This document shows, one piece after another, positions 1-10,990 of a stretch of 64,000 nt of DNA (the first letter of the stretch is position 1; the number at the start of each line of letters is the position of its first letter). Source of the DNA: Isoetes taiwanensis (lineage: Eukaryota > Streptophyta > Lycopodiopsida > Isoetales > Isoetaceae); contig JAJEKV010000070.1 in the NCBI GenBank assembly GCA_021234155.1, positions 5,422,754-5,486,753 on the forward strand. The letters are read 5' to 3'. Position numbers and translations under genes: made by a program. The notes under the pieces were generated by a model. The model saw only the letters and a list, made by a program, of their open reading frames with translations. It had not been told where the DNA came from and did no database searches.

Positions 1-569
1 GTCAGGCAGGCACTTGGCATTCCAGACTCACACCTTGGATGGTTCTACCTTGATTCTCTTCCATTGACTAGCGGGTTTAGGGTGCAGGAGAACACACTAC
101 ATCAGTAAGCTTGTGTATTTTCCTCAAATAGTAATTAATGAAGTGTATTACATCTAGTTTTAATTATATATTCTATAGGTTAGGTGGCCACATATTTGCT
201 ACTTTGAGTGCCACTAGTCATTGGAGAGACTGGATCCGTAGAGCAACCATCAGCTCACTCACAGTTCCACAGTAGCAGGATCAGTCGAGTTGCGGTGTTC
301 CCGCAGCTTTGAGCATTCGGCTGGTCGTTAGGACTCTTTTACGGCCCGAGGTTCCACATACACATGTGAATCTACTATCTACTATGCTTTTGTACATGCT
401 ATAAGTGTTCAACCAATTTTTAACTCTTATACTTGTGCAGGTTGGGAGAAGTTGGTACATAGAGGAGGACGTCCGCTCTGAGAGGACTCAGTGGCCAATT
501 ATGTTGGCTCTTTTGTATTCCAGAGTGTACTGGTATCATCGTAGAGTTAGAGAGATGGGCCAGCATCAG
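1..569 (+). CDS. 3' exons of an unrecognised plus-strand gene (partial)
   Basis: The window opens inside an open frame (1-104, reading VRQALGIPDSHLGWFYLD at its start) that ends at a good donor (gtaagc at 105). A second exon-like stretch starts after the acceptor at 177-178 and continues in phase (LGGHIFATLSATSHWRDWIRR) until a stop near 273. A third starts after the acceptor ending at 440 (ttgtgcag) and reads VGRSWYIEEDVRSERTQW onward to a TAG at 567-569. Exon phases between the second and third pieces do not join cleanly, so a splice site may be misplaced or the gene may be decayed. I do not recognise the product. Stretch 570-749 shows nothing else. Confidence 0.35.
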
Positions 570-749
570 TAGCATCTAGAGTTTGTACATTTATGTCATT
601 GTAATATATTATGGTGGTTTTCTTGTGTCCAATTAATTTCAACCATATGAACAATCTCTTGCAAGCTGTCAATATTGTCAATAGGAGCACAATCAGGCAA
701 GGTTACTCAGAACGTGGTGACATGGAAGAAAAACCAGGTAAGGGTGGGG

Positions 750-1139
750 CTAAGAAACAATCAATAACATCCTCTCGCTCCTCACATACTCATGGAAGTC
801 ACGAACGGCTTCTGCATAGTCTGCATGCAAGGACACCACCTCAGCCTTGTCTGCATCTAGAGGCAGGCTCTCCAGTTTGTTGCGAAGCTCGTCCATGGCC
901 CGCTTGCGTTGCCTCATCCCATCGATAGTAAGCATGGCCACCTTATCACAAGAACACCCATCCGCAATCTCATGCAGCCTGTCGTACTCCTCCAACCACT
1001 GGATGCACTCAACCTCTTCCAAACCCAATGTCAAAGGAGGCAAGGGTGACTCATGGTGCTCTTGTTTAGGATGTGATGATGCTCCATCTGCCATAGCTGC
1101 ATGCATAACAAGATTAGATATTCTGTGCCACAAGGACAT
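750..1139 (-). CDS. Unrecognised small acidic/helical protein
   Basis: An open frame of up to 129 codons ends in TAG at 750. An internal ATG near 1100 (MADGASSHPKQEHHES) follows a splice acceptor-like tgcatgcag, so the 5' part may be intron and the true exon may start there. The protein is rich in Glu, Leu, Arg and Lys, with a likely coiled-coil stretch around EECIQWLEEYDRL-like and DGMRQRKRAMDELRNKLESL segments. No known domain was recognised. It lies 36 bp downstream of the stop of the SWIM gene on the same strand and may be its last exon if the SWIM frame is spliced before its stop. Codon use and the lack of repeats support real coding origin. Confidence 0.4.
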   Translation of the reverse strand: MSLWHRISNLVMHAAMADGASSHPKQEHHESPLPPLTLGLEEVECIQWLEEYDRLHEIADGCSCDKVAMLTIDGMRQRKRAMDELRNKLESLPLDADKAEVVSLHADYAEAVRDFHEYVRSERMLLIVS

Positions 1140-1174
1140 ATCTCTACAGAATTAAGACAATACATTCGCAATCC

Positions 1175-3084
1175 TTAATGCCGTCTGGATCGCTCCCTTC
1201 GAGGATCAGGTGGGTGTTCCCTAGCTACAGAGGTTGGTGTTCGATATGGAAAAGGACCTGCACGCGCCCCCTGTTGCATGGTGGAAAATGAGCCTTTAAA
1301 TACTTGTTGACGAGGAGCAGCTGCATCCAAAAAGTATCGTATTTGCCGTCGAATGCGGGTGATGCCCTCAGACACATTATCATATACATGTGTGTGAATG
1401 ACCCTTAGTTCATCTTCTCGTTCTTGTAGCTCGGCATGTAGCAGGGTAGTCCATTCCTGCAACAACACCTCAAGTGTGGCCAAGTCATTTCGAGGTGGTG
1501 CAGGACGTGGAGGTGGTCGTGGGTGACAGTGCCAATTTGGAAACAACAGTTGATATATTCTGGACTCATATTGGGCCAGATAGTAGTCCCCAGCTATTAT
1601 GTGCTTGCATATAGCATGATGGGAAGGACATTCACAGAATCTAGTCTTCATCCATACATGGTATCTGGTTGTAGAACAAGATTGTGTAGTCATGGACAAC
1701 ACCACTTGCTCACTACATGCAACCACTCAATATTCAACGCATACAAGAGCTCCACAAGATTTAAAAACAAGATGAATATGGAGTAATGAATTATCAAATA
1801 CGCACCCTGGATACGATGTTGGTAACCGAGTCGCCATACATCCTCCTGTGACATGACAAACCGGTAAATAACTCGATCGATGCGTGAGGCATCATGCTTC
1901 ATGGTCGGTCCACGTTGCCTCACAAAATCCCAAACCGTCTTGGCCTTGGAAACTGATGTTAATAAACTAGCAGCCTCCTGGAGCAATTGTGGATATACTG
2001 GCATAGACCAATCTTCAGCACAACTGAAGGAGTCGTGTCCTGAATGTTGAGAGCGTACCAACACAAATGCTCTCTGATCAATGGATGCAGGATCTATTGG
2101 TTGTACAGTACGTATTCGAAATGTACAACGACGTCTATGGGATCTCCGCACTTGCCTGTCTGTTCTAACTGCACGATGACGAGGATGCCTCCAACGATGA
2201 CATGCATAATCATCGACAGTCTCCTAAGTTTGTGTTCGTACCCTAGAGTGCGCATGGACTAATCGCACTCTATACTGTGTTTGCAACTGGATGACCTGCT
2301 CTTCTAATTGATCAATACTTATTTCAACCTTGTGATCAAAGTGCTCATCAGCTAGTCTCATTCTAGCTCCACATTGGCATGCTGTGAGGCAATCACGAAT
2401 GTATTGTCTTGGAATGCCATGAAATAGAAGTCCTACCTCCCACTCTGCCTCTAGTGTTTCAATGGTTTTATAATATGAGACATGTGTAGATTCTTCCAAG
2501 TGATGACGGGCCACAATAGTGTCCCACATCTCTAACCATGGAATCCTACGTTGTGGTCCATGGTCGAGCCTATACAAATAGGACCCTACTGCAGGGTCTG
2601 TATGAAGTTTAGACATATATGTATTCCAACGCTCGACCTTTCGATCAGCAATTTGGGTTGGGGGCCTATTTTTCCTTTGAGGAGTGGAAGGAAAGTTTGG
2701 ATCACATCTATCAATGTCAGAAGACAAGGGATTACTATGATGCATTATGCAATGTCTCATAAGCTGATATGTTTTAGACGTAAATCCATATCCCTTAACT
2801 ATTCTACTATCTAATTATGCAATAGGGTCAGGATATCTTGTTGCACACTCTATCAATAACTCTCGATGGATTCTAGGAGGATGTTGGCTTCCTATTCCAC
2901 TCACACCCACAGAATCCTCCCGTAAGGTTGAGGACCTAGATACATCGTCCCCAATGTCAAGCTCTTCATCGGTTAAGAGCTCCCCTTCTTCAGAAAAACC
3001 CTCTATGTCACTAGAGAACTCATCAGCGATATTTGAAAAATCATCATCACTACCACTAGCCTCCGAATCATAGTTGGTCTCCAT
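1175..3084 (-). pseudogene. SWIM zinc-finger protein gene with two in-frame stops
   Basis: From the ATG at 3084 (METNYDSEASGSDDDF, an acidic Ser/Asp/Glu-rich N-terminus) one reading frame runs to about 1800. It is broken only by a TAA at 2815-2817 and a TAG at 2224-2226; sequence on both sides of each stop stays in frame and protein-like. The frame reaches a donor (gtgcgt) after GYQHRIQ near 1805. It resumes after an acceptor near 1710 in an exon encoding YHVWMKTRFCECPSHHAICK, a SWIM motif (C-x-C-x5-C-x-H), followed by a Pro-rich linker and a basic C-terminus ending RRERSRRH at 1175. SWIM fingers occur in MULE and other DNA-transposon proteins and in host regulators. No DDE core was seen, so the role is open. 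Two stops suggest a decaying gene, though unseen introns could remove either one. Confidence 0.5.
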
Positions 3085-3379
3085 CTACAATCCCTAGTAC
3101 AATATCAAATATACAATAAATAATTCTTGCCCTAATATAGTTACAAGAATATTATTCTATTCATACGTACTTATGGCACAAAATCAAAATAGTGACATAC
3201 GTTTAATACAAAATGAATAGAATTGATACCGTCGTTCTTCGATAGCTACAGGAACAGGAGGAAGACTATCTGTAACAAAAGTACGCGTTAAAAAGAAATA
3301 AAATAAAAGCTTACAGATGAAAAATCAGACACATGAGCAAAAGAACAGAAGGAAGATCACCAAAGCGTGGACGAGTCGA

Positions 3380-3830
3380 TGCGTCTCACACACGAGCTAT
3401 TGATATTATATAGAAGTGATATGTATATCGAGTTCGATATACATGTTGTATATCGCGCTAAATATACGTCAGTGGCATGGTGCCAAAAAAAGGACGTATA
3501 TCTAACTCGATATACGTCATTTGTAATGTGGCAAAGGCCATGGGCTGCAAAAATAAAAACTCATATATAAATTTTTATACGTATATAGTGTATATCGAGT
3601 GTGATATACGTATATGGCATATATCGAGTTCAATATATGGTATATATGCCGTATAATTGTATAAAAATGAAGCTTATATACAGAATTTTCCAAAAAAAAA
3701 AAAAAATCGCATATCGAGTTCGATATACGCTGTATATCTAACTAGATATACGTCGTATATCGAACTCGATATACGCTGTATATTTGATATACGCAATATA
3801 TCTAACTCGATATACGTTTGGTTTTGAATG
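3380..3830. repeat. Palindromic AT-rich repeat cluster
   Basis: This stretch repeats a short unit in both orientations: CGATATACG/CGTATATCG with the linkers AACT, AGTT or TCTAACT. Near 3755-3775 the unit forms an almost perfect palindrome (gtatatcgaactcgatatac). About ten copies are spread over 450 bp, with a poly(A) run at 3692-3705. It sits a few hundred bases upstream of the start of the minus-strand SWIM gene, so it could overlap that promoter region. Stretch 3085-3379 shows no gene. Confidence 0.6.
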
Positions 3831-4036
3831 TATAGTTAGGGTGCCAATAGTAGCACCGGGATGTTATGCCTCGCCCACACGGCTAGTATATCGATCAAGT
3901 TCCAATTTAGGGATGTGCTAGAAAACCAAGCAGAGGGGTTTTCGGTGGGAAGTCTGCAGTGGACACGAGGGGCACTTAGGTGATCCACCAGGTGATTCAT
4001 ATATTTTGTTGATAATGACATAACTTTAAGAACTAG

Positions 4037-4819
4037 TCAAAAACACGTTTGATTACTTTGCATAGCAAATTGCAAGATTTGGAATGGGTGAAAGCTTTCT
4101 TGGCATGGGCCCTGGGGGTGAAGTCCACAGTCCCATACTAGATACTGTTGCAGGAAACAGGTTTCTTGCCTATTCAAAGGGGGACCCTTGACAGACACAT
4201 CGTCTACTTCCAGAAGGTGGTCTTCATAGACGATACTCGTCTCCCTAACCTCGCTTATGATGTGGCAATGGGGCCTCAACGCCTAAAAGTCTGCTGGCGG
4301 GAAAAGAGAGCTCAATGGCTGGCCAGCTGGAACGTGCAGGAGGCAGATCACCACACTCTCAGACAGTACCTTGACACATGCTTCGTCAGCAAGCTATGGG
4401 ATTCCAGCACCCTTGAACAGGTCAAGCCAAGACAACACATTATCAATGCCACTAAATCCCATGTTGAGATGGGGCCCGCAATGCTATCTGCACACTCATT
4501 TACCCATGAAAAAGCGTAGATCCATTGCCTTTATCTACACAGGTGCGCATCATCTCTGGATTGAGACGGGGAGATGGATTGGAGAGTCGCGTCAGGAGAG
4601 GCTTTGCCAACGCTGCCAGGTTGGAGCAGTGGAAGACAAATGTCATATTCTTTAGAGTTGTCCGACATATGATAATATGCGGATACACTATGCTGACCTG
4701 ATCCGCCTCGGCCAGCCCCTGCATGAGCTGCTCATCACGAGCTCGGTACGAAGATTGGGATCATACCTCCAAGAGATCATGGATCGCCGAGATCAGCTCG
4801 GTCCTCGGGCACTTACCTG
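4037..4819 (+). mobile_element. LINE (non-LTR retrotransposon) 3' end, decayed
   Basis: Two overlapping frames together show the C-terminal part of a LINE ORF2 downstream of the reverse transcriptase. The first (4148-4519) reads MQETGFLPIQRGTLDRHIVY onward. After a frameshift near 4490 the second reads LPMKKRRSIAFIYTGAHHLW, then RLCQRCQVGAVEDKCHIL and SCPTYDNMR. The C-x2-C-x8-H-x4-C arrangement is the zinc-knuckle end domain common in plant LINEs. One in-frame stop lies in the HIL/SC stretch. The frame ends at a TGA near 4818. Upstream coding (endonuclease, RT core) is absent, so this is a 5'-truncated copy, the usual product of incomplete target-primed reverse transcription. Confidence 0.7.
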
Positions 4820-5339
4820 ATATGTTTTCATATATATCTTCCCCATGATGTATATATAATTGTGTTTGCATTTGTGCAGTTTGATAGCAAACCTATTCCT
4901 GTCACAGTTTTTCCCCCAACTAACCCTTCGGGGCAAGGAGAGGGGGTTTTAATCCGGATAGTATTCTATTCTATACTACTAGAAAAATTGCCGAGCATTG
5001 TTGGGATCCTTTGGAACATTCACTGTATAGCATTCATTTGTGAATTGAATACATAATTTATATTTGTATTTTTTTTTTTTGTGTATGTGTGTGTTTATGC
5101 GTTGTTTGAGTTTGAAAGGTTTTCAAATTTCATACAAAAATAAGTCTTTTGGAACGTGCGACATATATGTATAACGATTAATGGCACCTATGGTCTTGTC
5201 ATCTTGCATATAGACACCAACAGCTTTCTATACAACTCTCCCATCTCCTTCATTTTTGGTTCTTTATTCAAGCGTGGGTTTCTTTATTCAAATGCAGATT
5301 GCGATGCCAAACCATTTGTTTGTATTTGCTCAAGAGACC
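4820..5339. other. Non-coding stretch
   Basis: No convincing gene. It holds a poly(T) run at about 5070-5081 and AT-rich sequence. It may be the LINE tail plus unique flank. Confidence 0.5.
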
Positions 5340-5938
5340 CGACCAAGGATTGACCATGGATTTGTGCTCCACCAAAAATCACTAGCAAAATGATGTAAAT
5401 CTAGATCAGTTCAACAAAGCAACTATCTAGCAAAATCACTATAGGAGGGCAATGGTGCCAGAATTCCATAGCATTATTTACTATTAACCTTTGAAACTAC
5501 TGTATCTAGGTGTAGCTAAGTGGTCTATTAAATCGTTGGGTTCCCAAATAGAATCGGCCTCACTGAACTTTTCTAGAAAGATATGTTTTCCCTATTTTGG
5601 AATGCGGTTATCATAAAGTTAGAAGTCAAATTTTCATCCTCATTGAAAACTTAGAAACTATACTAAGTAAGTTTCAGCAATTGCTTTTTTGAAATGAAAT
5701 GTGAACATCAAATAATTTCGACAATGTGCTTTCAACCTTCAATTTTGATAATGAAGGCATATAAAGATGCTTGCATGTTCGAGTAGTTCAGAAAAGCACA
5801 ATGTAGATCTGGTGCATTTGTTTGATTGAACCTGCATTGACATTAGAACTAAACTACAAGTCTCTTCATATGCATAGTTATCAAAACTCCATCCCTAAAG
5901 GCATATAGTAGCACAGACAACATATAAATATGTAGGTG
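5340..5938 (+). repeat. Left part of a ~660-bp duplicated segment, interrupted by the TIR transposon
   Basis: This segment is closely similar (by eye about 90%) to 24373-25020, starting at the shared gaccatggatttgtgctcc and ending at atgtaggtg. Its right-hand continuation (tgcatccatggcagatttg) is found only after the TIR transposon, at 19371-19408. The two halves therefore formed one segment before the transposon landed. The segment itself has no coding signal; it may be a dispersed repeat or a duplicated intron piece. Confidence 0.85.
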
Positions 5939-5965
5939 CGGGTGAAAGCATGTTGTAGTGGAACA
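5939..5965 (+). repeat. Left terminal inverted repeat of the TIR transposon
   Basis: 27 bp, beginning CGGGTGAAAGCATGTT and ending GTAGTGGAACA, identical to the reverse complement of 19343-19369. Similarity resumes further in: GTGGTGGGA followed by aatttgt-GTG is present at about 6005-6035 and, inverted, at about 19283-19312. Confidence 0.9.
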
Positions 5966-6061
5966 AAAACGTGCATTTTAGCACCACATTTTTGGGTGCT
6001 AAGTGTGGTGGGAACTACCGAATTTGTAGTGGGAGAGGCAGTTATTTTTTAAAAAATACAC

Positions 6062-6370
6062 ATGATTACTTATTCAAAATTTTTTGTCCTTTTCGGTCTT
6101 ATTCAGGCTTTATTCAAAGAATGTACACCCATCATTTTCCCTCAAAACTCTGATCACGCTCCCTTAATCCGGCAAGACCATTTCGATTTAAAGGCAAGAA
6201 GATCGATCCGCGAAAATGGCTCGATCATACCGGACTTGAATGCCCGCGGGATACACCTACAAAGGAAAATGTACGGGCAAGAAAAGCATTACGCCACACA
6301 AGAAGAAATCGAGTCTGTTTGGGGACCCGAAAGTATTAGGAAAAATCCACTTACGTGGGTTGCATTGTAG
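6062..6370 (+). CDS. Possible element-encoded frame, unrecognised
   Basis: A 102-codon open frame whose second half (from about 6175) looks protein-like: LKARRSIRENGSIIPDLNAR and then ESVWGPESIRKNPLTWVAL before the stop. The first half is AT-rich and may be intron or leader. It is the first frame inside the left end of the TIR transposon and points inward. No family was recognised. From 6371 to 7100 other short frames appear on the plus strand without a clear link. Confidence 0.25.
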   Translation: MITYSKFFVLFGLIQALFKECTPIIFPQNSDHAPLIRQDHFDLKARRSIRENGSIIPDLNARGIHLQRKMYGQEKHYATQEEIESVWGPESIRKNPLTWVAL

Positions 6371-7104
6371 ATTCGGGGATGCCCATGATTCTCTGTTGTT
6401 TAGAATATTATTTTGTTTCATCATGCAAAGTTGAAGAATCGAGCAAGGAGAGGTATAATGAATATATGTGCCTTTACAAAAAAATCCACAGGCAGGAAGT
6501 GTGCCCGGGGAGGCATGGCCTCCCGCGGACTATGGCTGCTATGTATTACCTTCACACAAAAAGGAAAAGAAATAAACCGCTGAGTTTACGCAACAAGTTA
6601 TGAGAAAAAAGAGTCTCAAGCCTCTCCGTCCCAACGTAAGAGGAAGAATGCAAGCATTTCAAATAGTGAGGAAGCGAGCAACATGCCACAGATGATGCTT
6701 CCTCTCTTGAAATGACTAGGCCACAATTCAAGCCTCCTCAAAGTCAGAAGAAGAATCTCGGGGAAAATAATAGGTACTTTTCAACCCTCTTCTTATGGAA
6801 CCACCATATGATGCAATTTAATATTGAATTGTTATTTTCCAAAGAAGGTCTAGCAAGCTTGAACAATCAGGTACACCACTTACTTCTTCATTTGGGTGTG
6901 TTGTAAGTTATGTGTAGGAAATTTGTCTTTGCTAGTTTCGAGTTGTGGTGGATAATTTCAGTTCATGAGTATGTAGCTCCAAATGTGTTACAGATACCAT
7001 CATATGGTGCCAATTATATGTTAATAATGTAGTTTGTAGCATATGTAGTGTCACATATAGTACCAAACGTGGTACCTTATCCCGAATAGTGAATTGGCTT
7101 CTAT

Positions 7105-7545
7105 ATGTTTCTATACTTAGTGTCATATGTGATGTTAGATATGGTGATACTTGTGAATGGTGGATTGTCCATACATATGTGGTGCAATCGCTGCGCTAAA
7201 TATTGCACCACGCTATCCGCCACATATGGGGTGGTGGATGCCTGCTTGGATGTGGTGCCTTCAGGTACATTGTGGTGCCACATGTGGTGTCTAATGTGGC
7301 ACCACTATGGATCCACATTTTGCACCACATGTGGTGTCTTTGACGCCATTTGTGGTGCGAAGTAATGGATTGCCATATGTGGTGCCTTGGGTGCATCATG
7401 TGGTGCCATATGTGGTGTGGCATGTGGCACCAATGCCACATGCCACACCACATGTGGTGAATATGATGCCATTTGTGGTGCAAAGTTTGTCATGATGGAA
7501 TTTGTGGTGTGTAAAGTGGTGCACGTTGTGTCATGTGGTACTAAC
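7105..7545. repeat. Left GTGGTG-rich array of the TIR transposon
   Basis: About 440 bp dense in TGTGGTGCC, ATGTGGTG and their complements (TGGCACCACA). Many form short inverted pairs, for example ggtgccacatgtggtg. The same motif dominates the array at 17994-18470 in the opposite main orientation. Short motif clusters near the ends are typical transposase-binding regions in several TIR superfamilies; that role is inferred here. Confidence 0.65.
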
Positions 7546-8402
7546 CTTGGATTACTTTTCAGTTGAATTCAACAGATAACGGAGAATGGATCAACTCTAC
7601 AAGATCAGAAGTGATTCAGTTAATAAGGCAAGGTTGCAAACTTGTGATCAAAGCTGCGGGTGCTACAAATGAAGGTTCAAAGCAGGCCAGAAGATGAATA
7701 AAGATTTTAAAAATGGGAAGGAATGATTAAGGATAAACCAAATTAAGATTCTGCCATATGCCAAGATATGCAGGCCGATCGAGTCAAGGAACTATTACGA
7801 ACTTGAGCGCACAAAAATCGAGGAGCTTAATCACGGGTCATCGGAAGTAGACACAACAAAGATTGAAAGTCTTTGGAACCAAGGTTAGAGAGGTTTCGCC
7901 TTGCAAGGACCGCCTTCCTTTATTTGTCTTGATCCACTACTTCCGCACCTTTGATAAAGGTGAAGATTATGGTAGTGGTCAGCCCATTCTGTGGCAAGAT
8001 CCTCCAGCTGGATGGGGAAACCACTACCAACTTTGATTGTGAAATGGGGCACCAATACCATCTTCCATGTCTCTTCTCGACCTCTTGAGGTACTTCATAA
8101 CAAAAATTTTGAAGTGCTTAGTATAATTGTATTCTCATTGACAAATTTATGCTCACTTTGCAGGATTTGTAATCACCGCTGCATTGAGAATTGTTGTCAT
8201 GAATTTTCTACACATGGGTACAAGCCTTAGGTGTGAGTAGGGAGGATCAAAAGCAACTTCAAGCTACCGGCACTTACAGTGAGCACTTATAGGTAGCTTA
8301 GTTTACATGCTAAGGGCCTTTGATGTAAGGGACAGATGCCAATTAGGATTAGTGGACTTCCCAATCTTTCACCCTCGCTTAGTCTCTTTCGTTTGTAACG
8401 TT

Positions 8403-8470
8403 TTGATGTATCTAATTTGCCCCTAGGATGAGGTCGCCACTCATTTTAGGTGGCGAATTAGATACATCAA
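8403..8470. repeat. Hairpin 1 (19-bp stem plus inner stems)
   Basis: 8403-8421 (ttgatgtatctaatttgcc) pairs with 8452-8470 over 19 bases with one G-T pair. Inside it CCTA/TAGG (8422-8425, 8447-8450) and ATGAG/CTCAT (8428-8432, 8440-8444) pair, leaving a short gtcgcca loop. Confidence 0.75.
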
Positions 8471-8582
8471 GAAACTTCCCTAAAAGGGAGTAAGCCTGAC
8501 ATAAAACAAGATAGCAATCTTTCATCCCGGCTTAGTCTCTTCCATCCTCGTGGCTTAGTCTCTTTTGCTTCTCCCTCTTTTG

Positions 8583-8640
8583 TATCTAAAGTGCTCCTCG
8601 GGATGAGATCGCCGCTCATTTTAGGGGGACACTTTAGATA
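8583..8640. repeat. Hairpin 2, homologous to hairpin 1 with compensating stem changes
   Basis: 8583-8593 (TATCTAAAGTG) pairs with 8630-8640 (CACTTTAGATA). ATGAG (8603-8607) pairs with CTCAT (8615-8619). The apex GGATGAG-TCGCC-CTCATTTTAGG is shared with hairpin 1, while the outer stem sequence differs on both arms so that pairing is kept. Confidence 0.7.
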
Positions 8641-9747
8641 TATAAAAACAAGAACATCGTAAAGAGAGTAAAAAAGTCCGAGCGTAGTTAAAAAAAAAAA
8701 ACCAAAGCATAGTTACAATCAATTGTCATTCAATTCCGTGTTTGCGTAGCATGGTGCCATTTACTAATTCAGGTCTAACTGTTCATACTGGTGGCAATGA
8801 CTTTGTGAGTCCATATAGCACACCAAAAATGGAATTATTTTCTACCCTCAAAGGTAACCAAGTCTTGTTTGATGCAATTGGGATATGTAGTTTACTTCTT
8901 CATCCCTACTTTGTAGATATAGAGGTACAATGTGGTTAGGCTAGGGGACAAGACACTCACACCCTTCGAAAGCATTAGACCTGTGAGATAGAAACTTCGG
9001 GCAAATCAAGAAGATGCATCAAAGTTATAGGAACTCGCACAAATCGTTAGATAACAAATCAAAAGAGGTGCATCAAGTCAAGCTCCAAAGAGGTGCTCCA
9101 ATCGACAATAATCTGCCGGTCCAGCAGATGCATTAAGTCATGCTCCACACCAATCTTCCAAATCAGCAGATGCATCAGGTTATGATCTGAACAAATCGTT
9201 CGGTGAATGTAAGTCACAAGGTAACTTCCAACCTTTTGTGCCTTTCTTCTTTTAATTTGACCCATATAGTTACCGAATCATTAAATTTTTGCAAACGAAG
9301 TGTCTCGAGAGAAAAAGTAAGAGCAGAATTCCAAGCAAAAGACACCTCAAGACATTCTCAAGTTTCCCAGCCCTCGCACGAAGAGATGCCGAAGGTAAGT
9401 TTCCAGCCCGCACCAAGAAAATGCCGGGAAGTGGGAAGCCCTCGCACTAACTCTGCCCATGCGTAAGACTACAAGGTTAAGCCCAATCCTCGCTTGTTTT
9501 TTACTACAATGGAGTTCCGGGTAGAAGCTATGACAAGAGTGAGTCCATACCCACTGCCAAAAGAAGATGATGTTAAGTTGATCACACTTACCGTAACCAA
9601 GTGGTAGTAACTAGACGGTGGGCGAAAGTCATAGATTGGTGCGGTCGAATTTTTATATAGCACTTTGGTCCAGCCCGCGGGCTCAAAACTTGAGAGTCAT
9701 AGTTAAAGGGGAGCATTGATGAAACACAAGGACAAATTCAAGTTCAT

Positions 9748-10047
9748 ATGGAGTCGGATCGTATACCAACACAAATTTATTTAATAAAAAAGCCAATTTT
9801 TTTTGAAGCACTTCGAAAAGGTCTACGACCAATTTCCGTGTTTCACAAAAGAGAACGTGGCTTCTCATTGATAACAAAGAGATACAAAGGGTACCTCAAT
9901 GCGCTAAACACCATGATCCATTCAAACAAATGGAGCCCCGGCAGAGTAGATGGCAATTTCCTCATGAATGATCTAAAGGTTTGGCTTCTCGGGGTTCTTT
10001 GGGCAAGGAATGTGCAAAAGTTATGTCGAAAAGCAACAAAATGCTGA
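9748..10047 (+). CDS. Unrecognised frame upstream of the Ulp1-like gene
   Basis: A 99-codon open frame from MESDRIPTQIYLIKKP to CRKATKC. The segment KRYKGYLNALNTMIHSNKW and VDGNFLMNDLKVWLLGVLW look protein-like. It lies about 230 bp upstream of the Ulp1-like exons on the same strand and could be an earlier exon of that gene. No domain was recognised. Confidence 0.3.
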   Translation: MESDRIPTQIYLIKKPIFFEALRKGLRPISVFHKRERGFSLITKRYKGYLNALNTMIHSNKWSPGRVDGNFLMNDLKVWLLGVLWARNVQKLCRKATKC

Positions 10048-10279
10048 ATATGTTTGACAATCAGAGTCAAATTTGTATTAATATGATGAAAAAACATAGA
10101 ACTAAAGCCTAGAAATAGTATTATTATGTATGATGTAACCTCTCTTGACTTTTTAATATAAACAAAGTTTTACTTCAATTGTTCATTTCTTGGCTATTTC
10201 AATGTTCCTCAAGGTTTTCAATGATCTTCCATTTGCTGAATGTAACTTACACCAACAAAGACGAGGACTGCAGCCGGTG

Positions 10280-10990
10280 TTAAGAGCGCACATCCACCAG
10301 AACACTTGCCACTTGAAGTGTTTAAAGGATGTAGCAGGAGCCTCTTTGTGCTTGATCAAGAGGCAATCAGAATATTGGAGAAAAGTAGGGATTGGTTCCC
10401 GGATGGGATAGTCCATTTCTTCATGAGGTTAGTACTTTAATATAAAACAACTTCGCATTTGAAGTCTTACATTTGTTTCTTAAATCATCTTGTTTTACGG
10501 CACCTTGGACTTTGGAAGGTAGGTGTATGCACCAATTCTGCATCAAGCATGACATGGAACAGAGGTTCCATTTCATGGATCCGCCATTTACACATTCTTC
10601 ATCGAACGAGCTTGCTTCAAAGGACAAATCTGGAACCCCTCGAACTTGCAATTTCGAATGTACCATTCTCGCCAAAGATGTTATCAACAAAGACCGACAA
10701 ATGAGTGTATGTCATTGTAGGTCTTGGAGGTCACCCGCTTAAATGTCACCGGTGTGTACCATTTTGACAGCCTAAAGAAATGTACAAGGGCTCGAGCCTG
10801 TCATGAGTTTTGTTGAGGATGCAAACACAAAATTCCCAAGCACCATAAAGCTGCGCCACAAGAAAATTACAAGTTCCCCCACTCAGTCTGATTGCTGGTC
10901 GTGGGTCCTGCTATATGTGTCTTTGTAAAGAAAGTTGTGGCTGCAAAGTAATGCGAGACTTGGACATACTATCCCAATGCAAGGTGAGTT
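10280..10990 (+). pseudogene. Ulp1-type (C48) cysteine protease gene, decayed
   Basis: The first exon reads LFVLDQEAIRILEKSRDWFP then DGIVHFFMR before a gttagt donor at about 10427, matching the start of the Ulp1 fold (helix leading to a W-x-D-x-I-I-x-F motif). Further on come DVINKDRQM, then VIVGLGGH with the candidate catalytic His (about 10705-10738), VYHFDSLKK with the candidate catalytic Asp (about 10755-10780), and SDCWS followed in another frame by GPAICVFVKKVVAAK (about 10885-10945), the usual site of the catalytic Cys. At least two frameshifts separate these pieces, so the copy is not functional as read. Ulp1-like proteases cleave SUMO-type conjugates and are known cargo of plant MULEs and other DNA transposons. 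Confidence 0.6.

Larger units (their letters stand above)
7546..9747 (+). other. Interior of TIR transposon, weakly coding plus two hairpins
   Basis: Short plus-strand stretches look coding, for example near 7915-8030 (LFVLIHYFRTFDKGEDYGSG then QPILWQDPPAGWGNHYQL), but no full gene can be built. The two related hairpins at 8403-8640 are listed separately. The tag GGCTTAGTCTCTT occurs three times, at about 8377, 8529 and 8551. Confidence 0.3.

Noticed and set aside
5939-5965. CACTA superfamily assignment from the CACTACAAC string in the TIR
   Set aside because: CACTACAAC lies inside the repeat and reads in the wrong direction; the outermost bases are CGGGTG.
7196-7495. Overlapping His/Met/Trp-rich frames on both strands
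   Set aside because: They are translations of the GTGGTG array.
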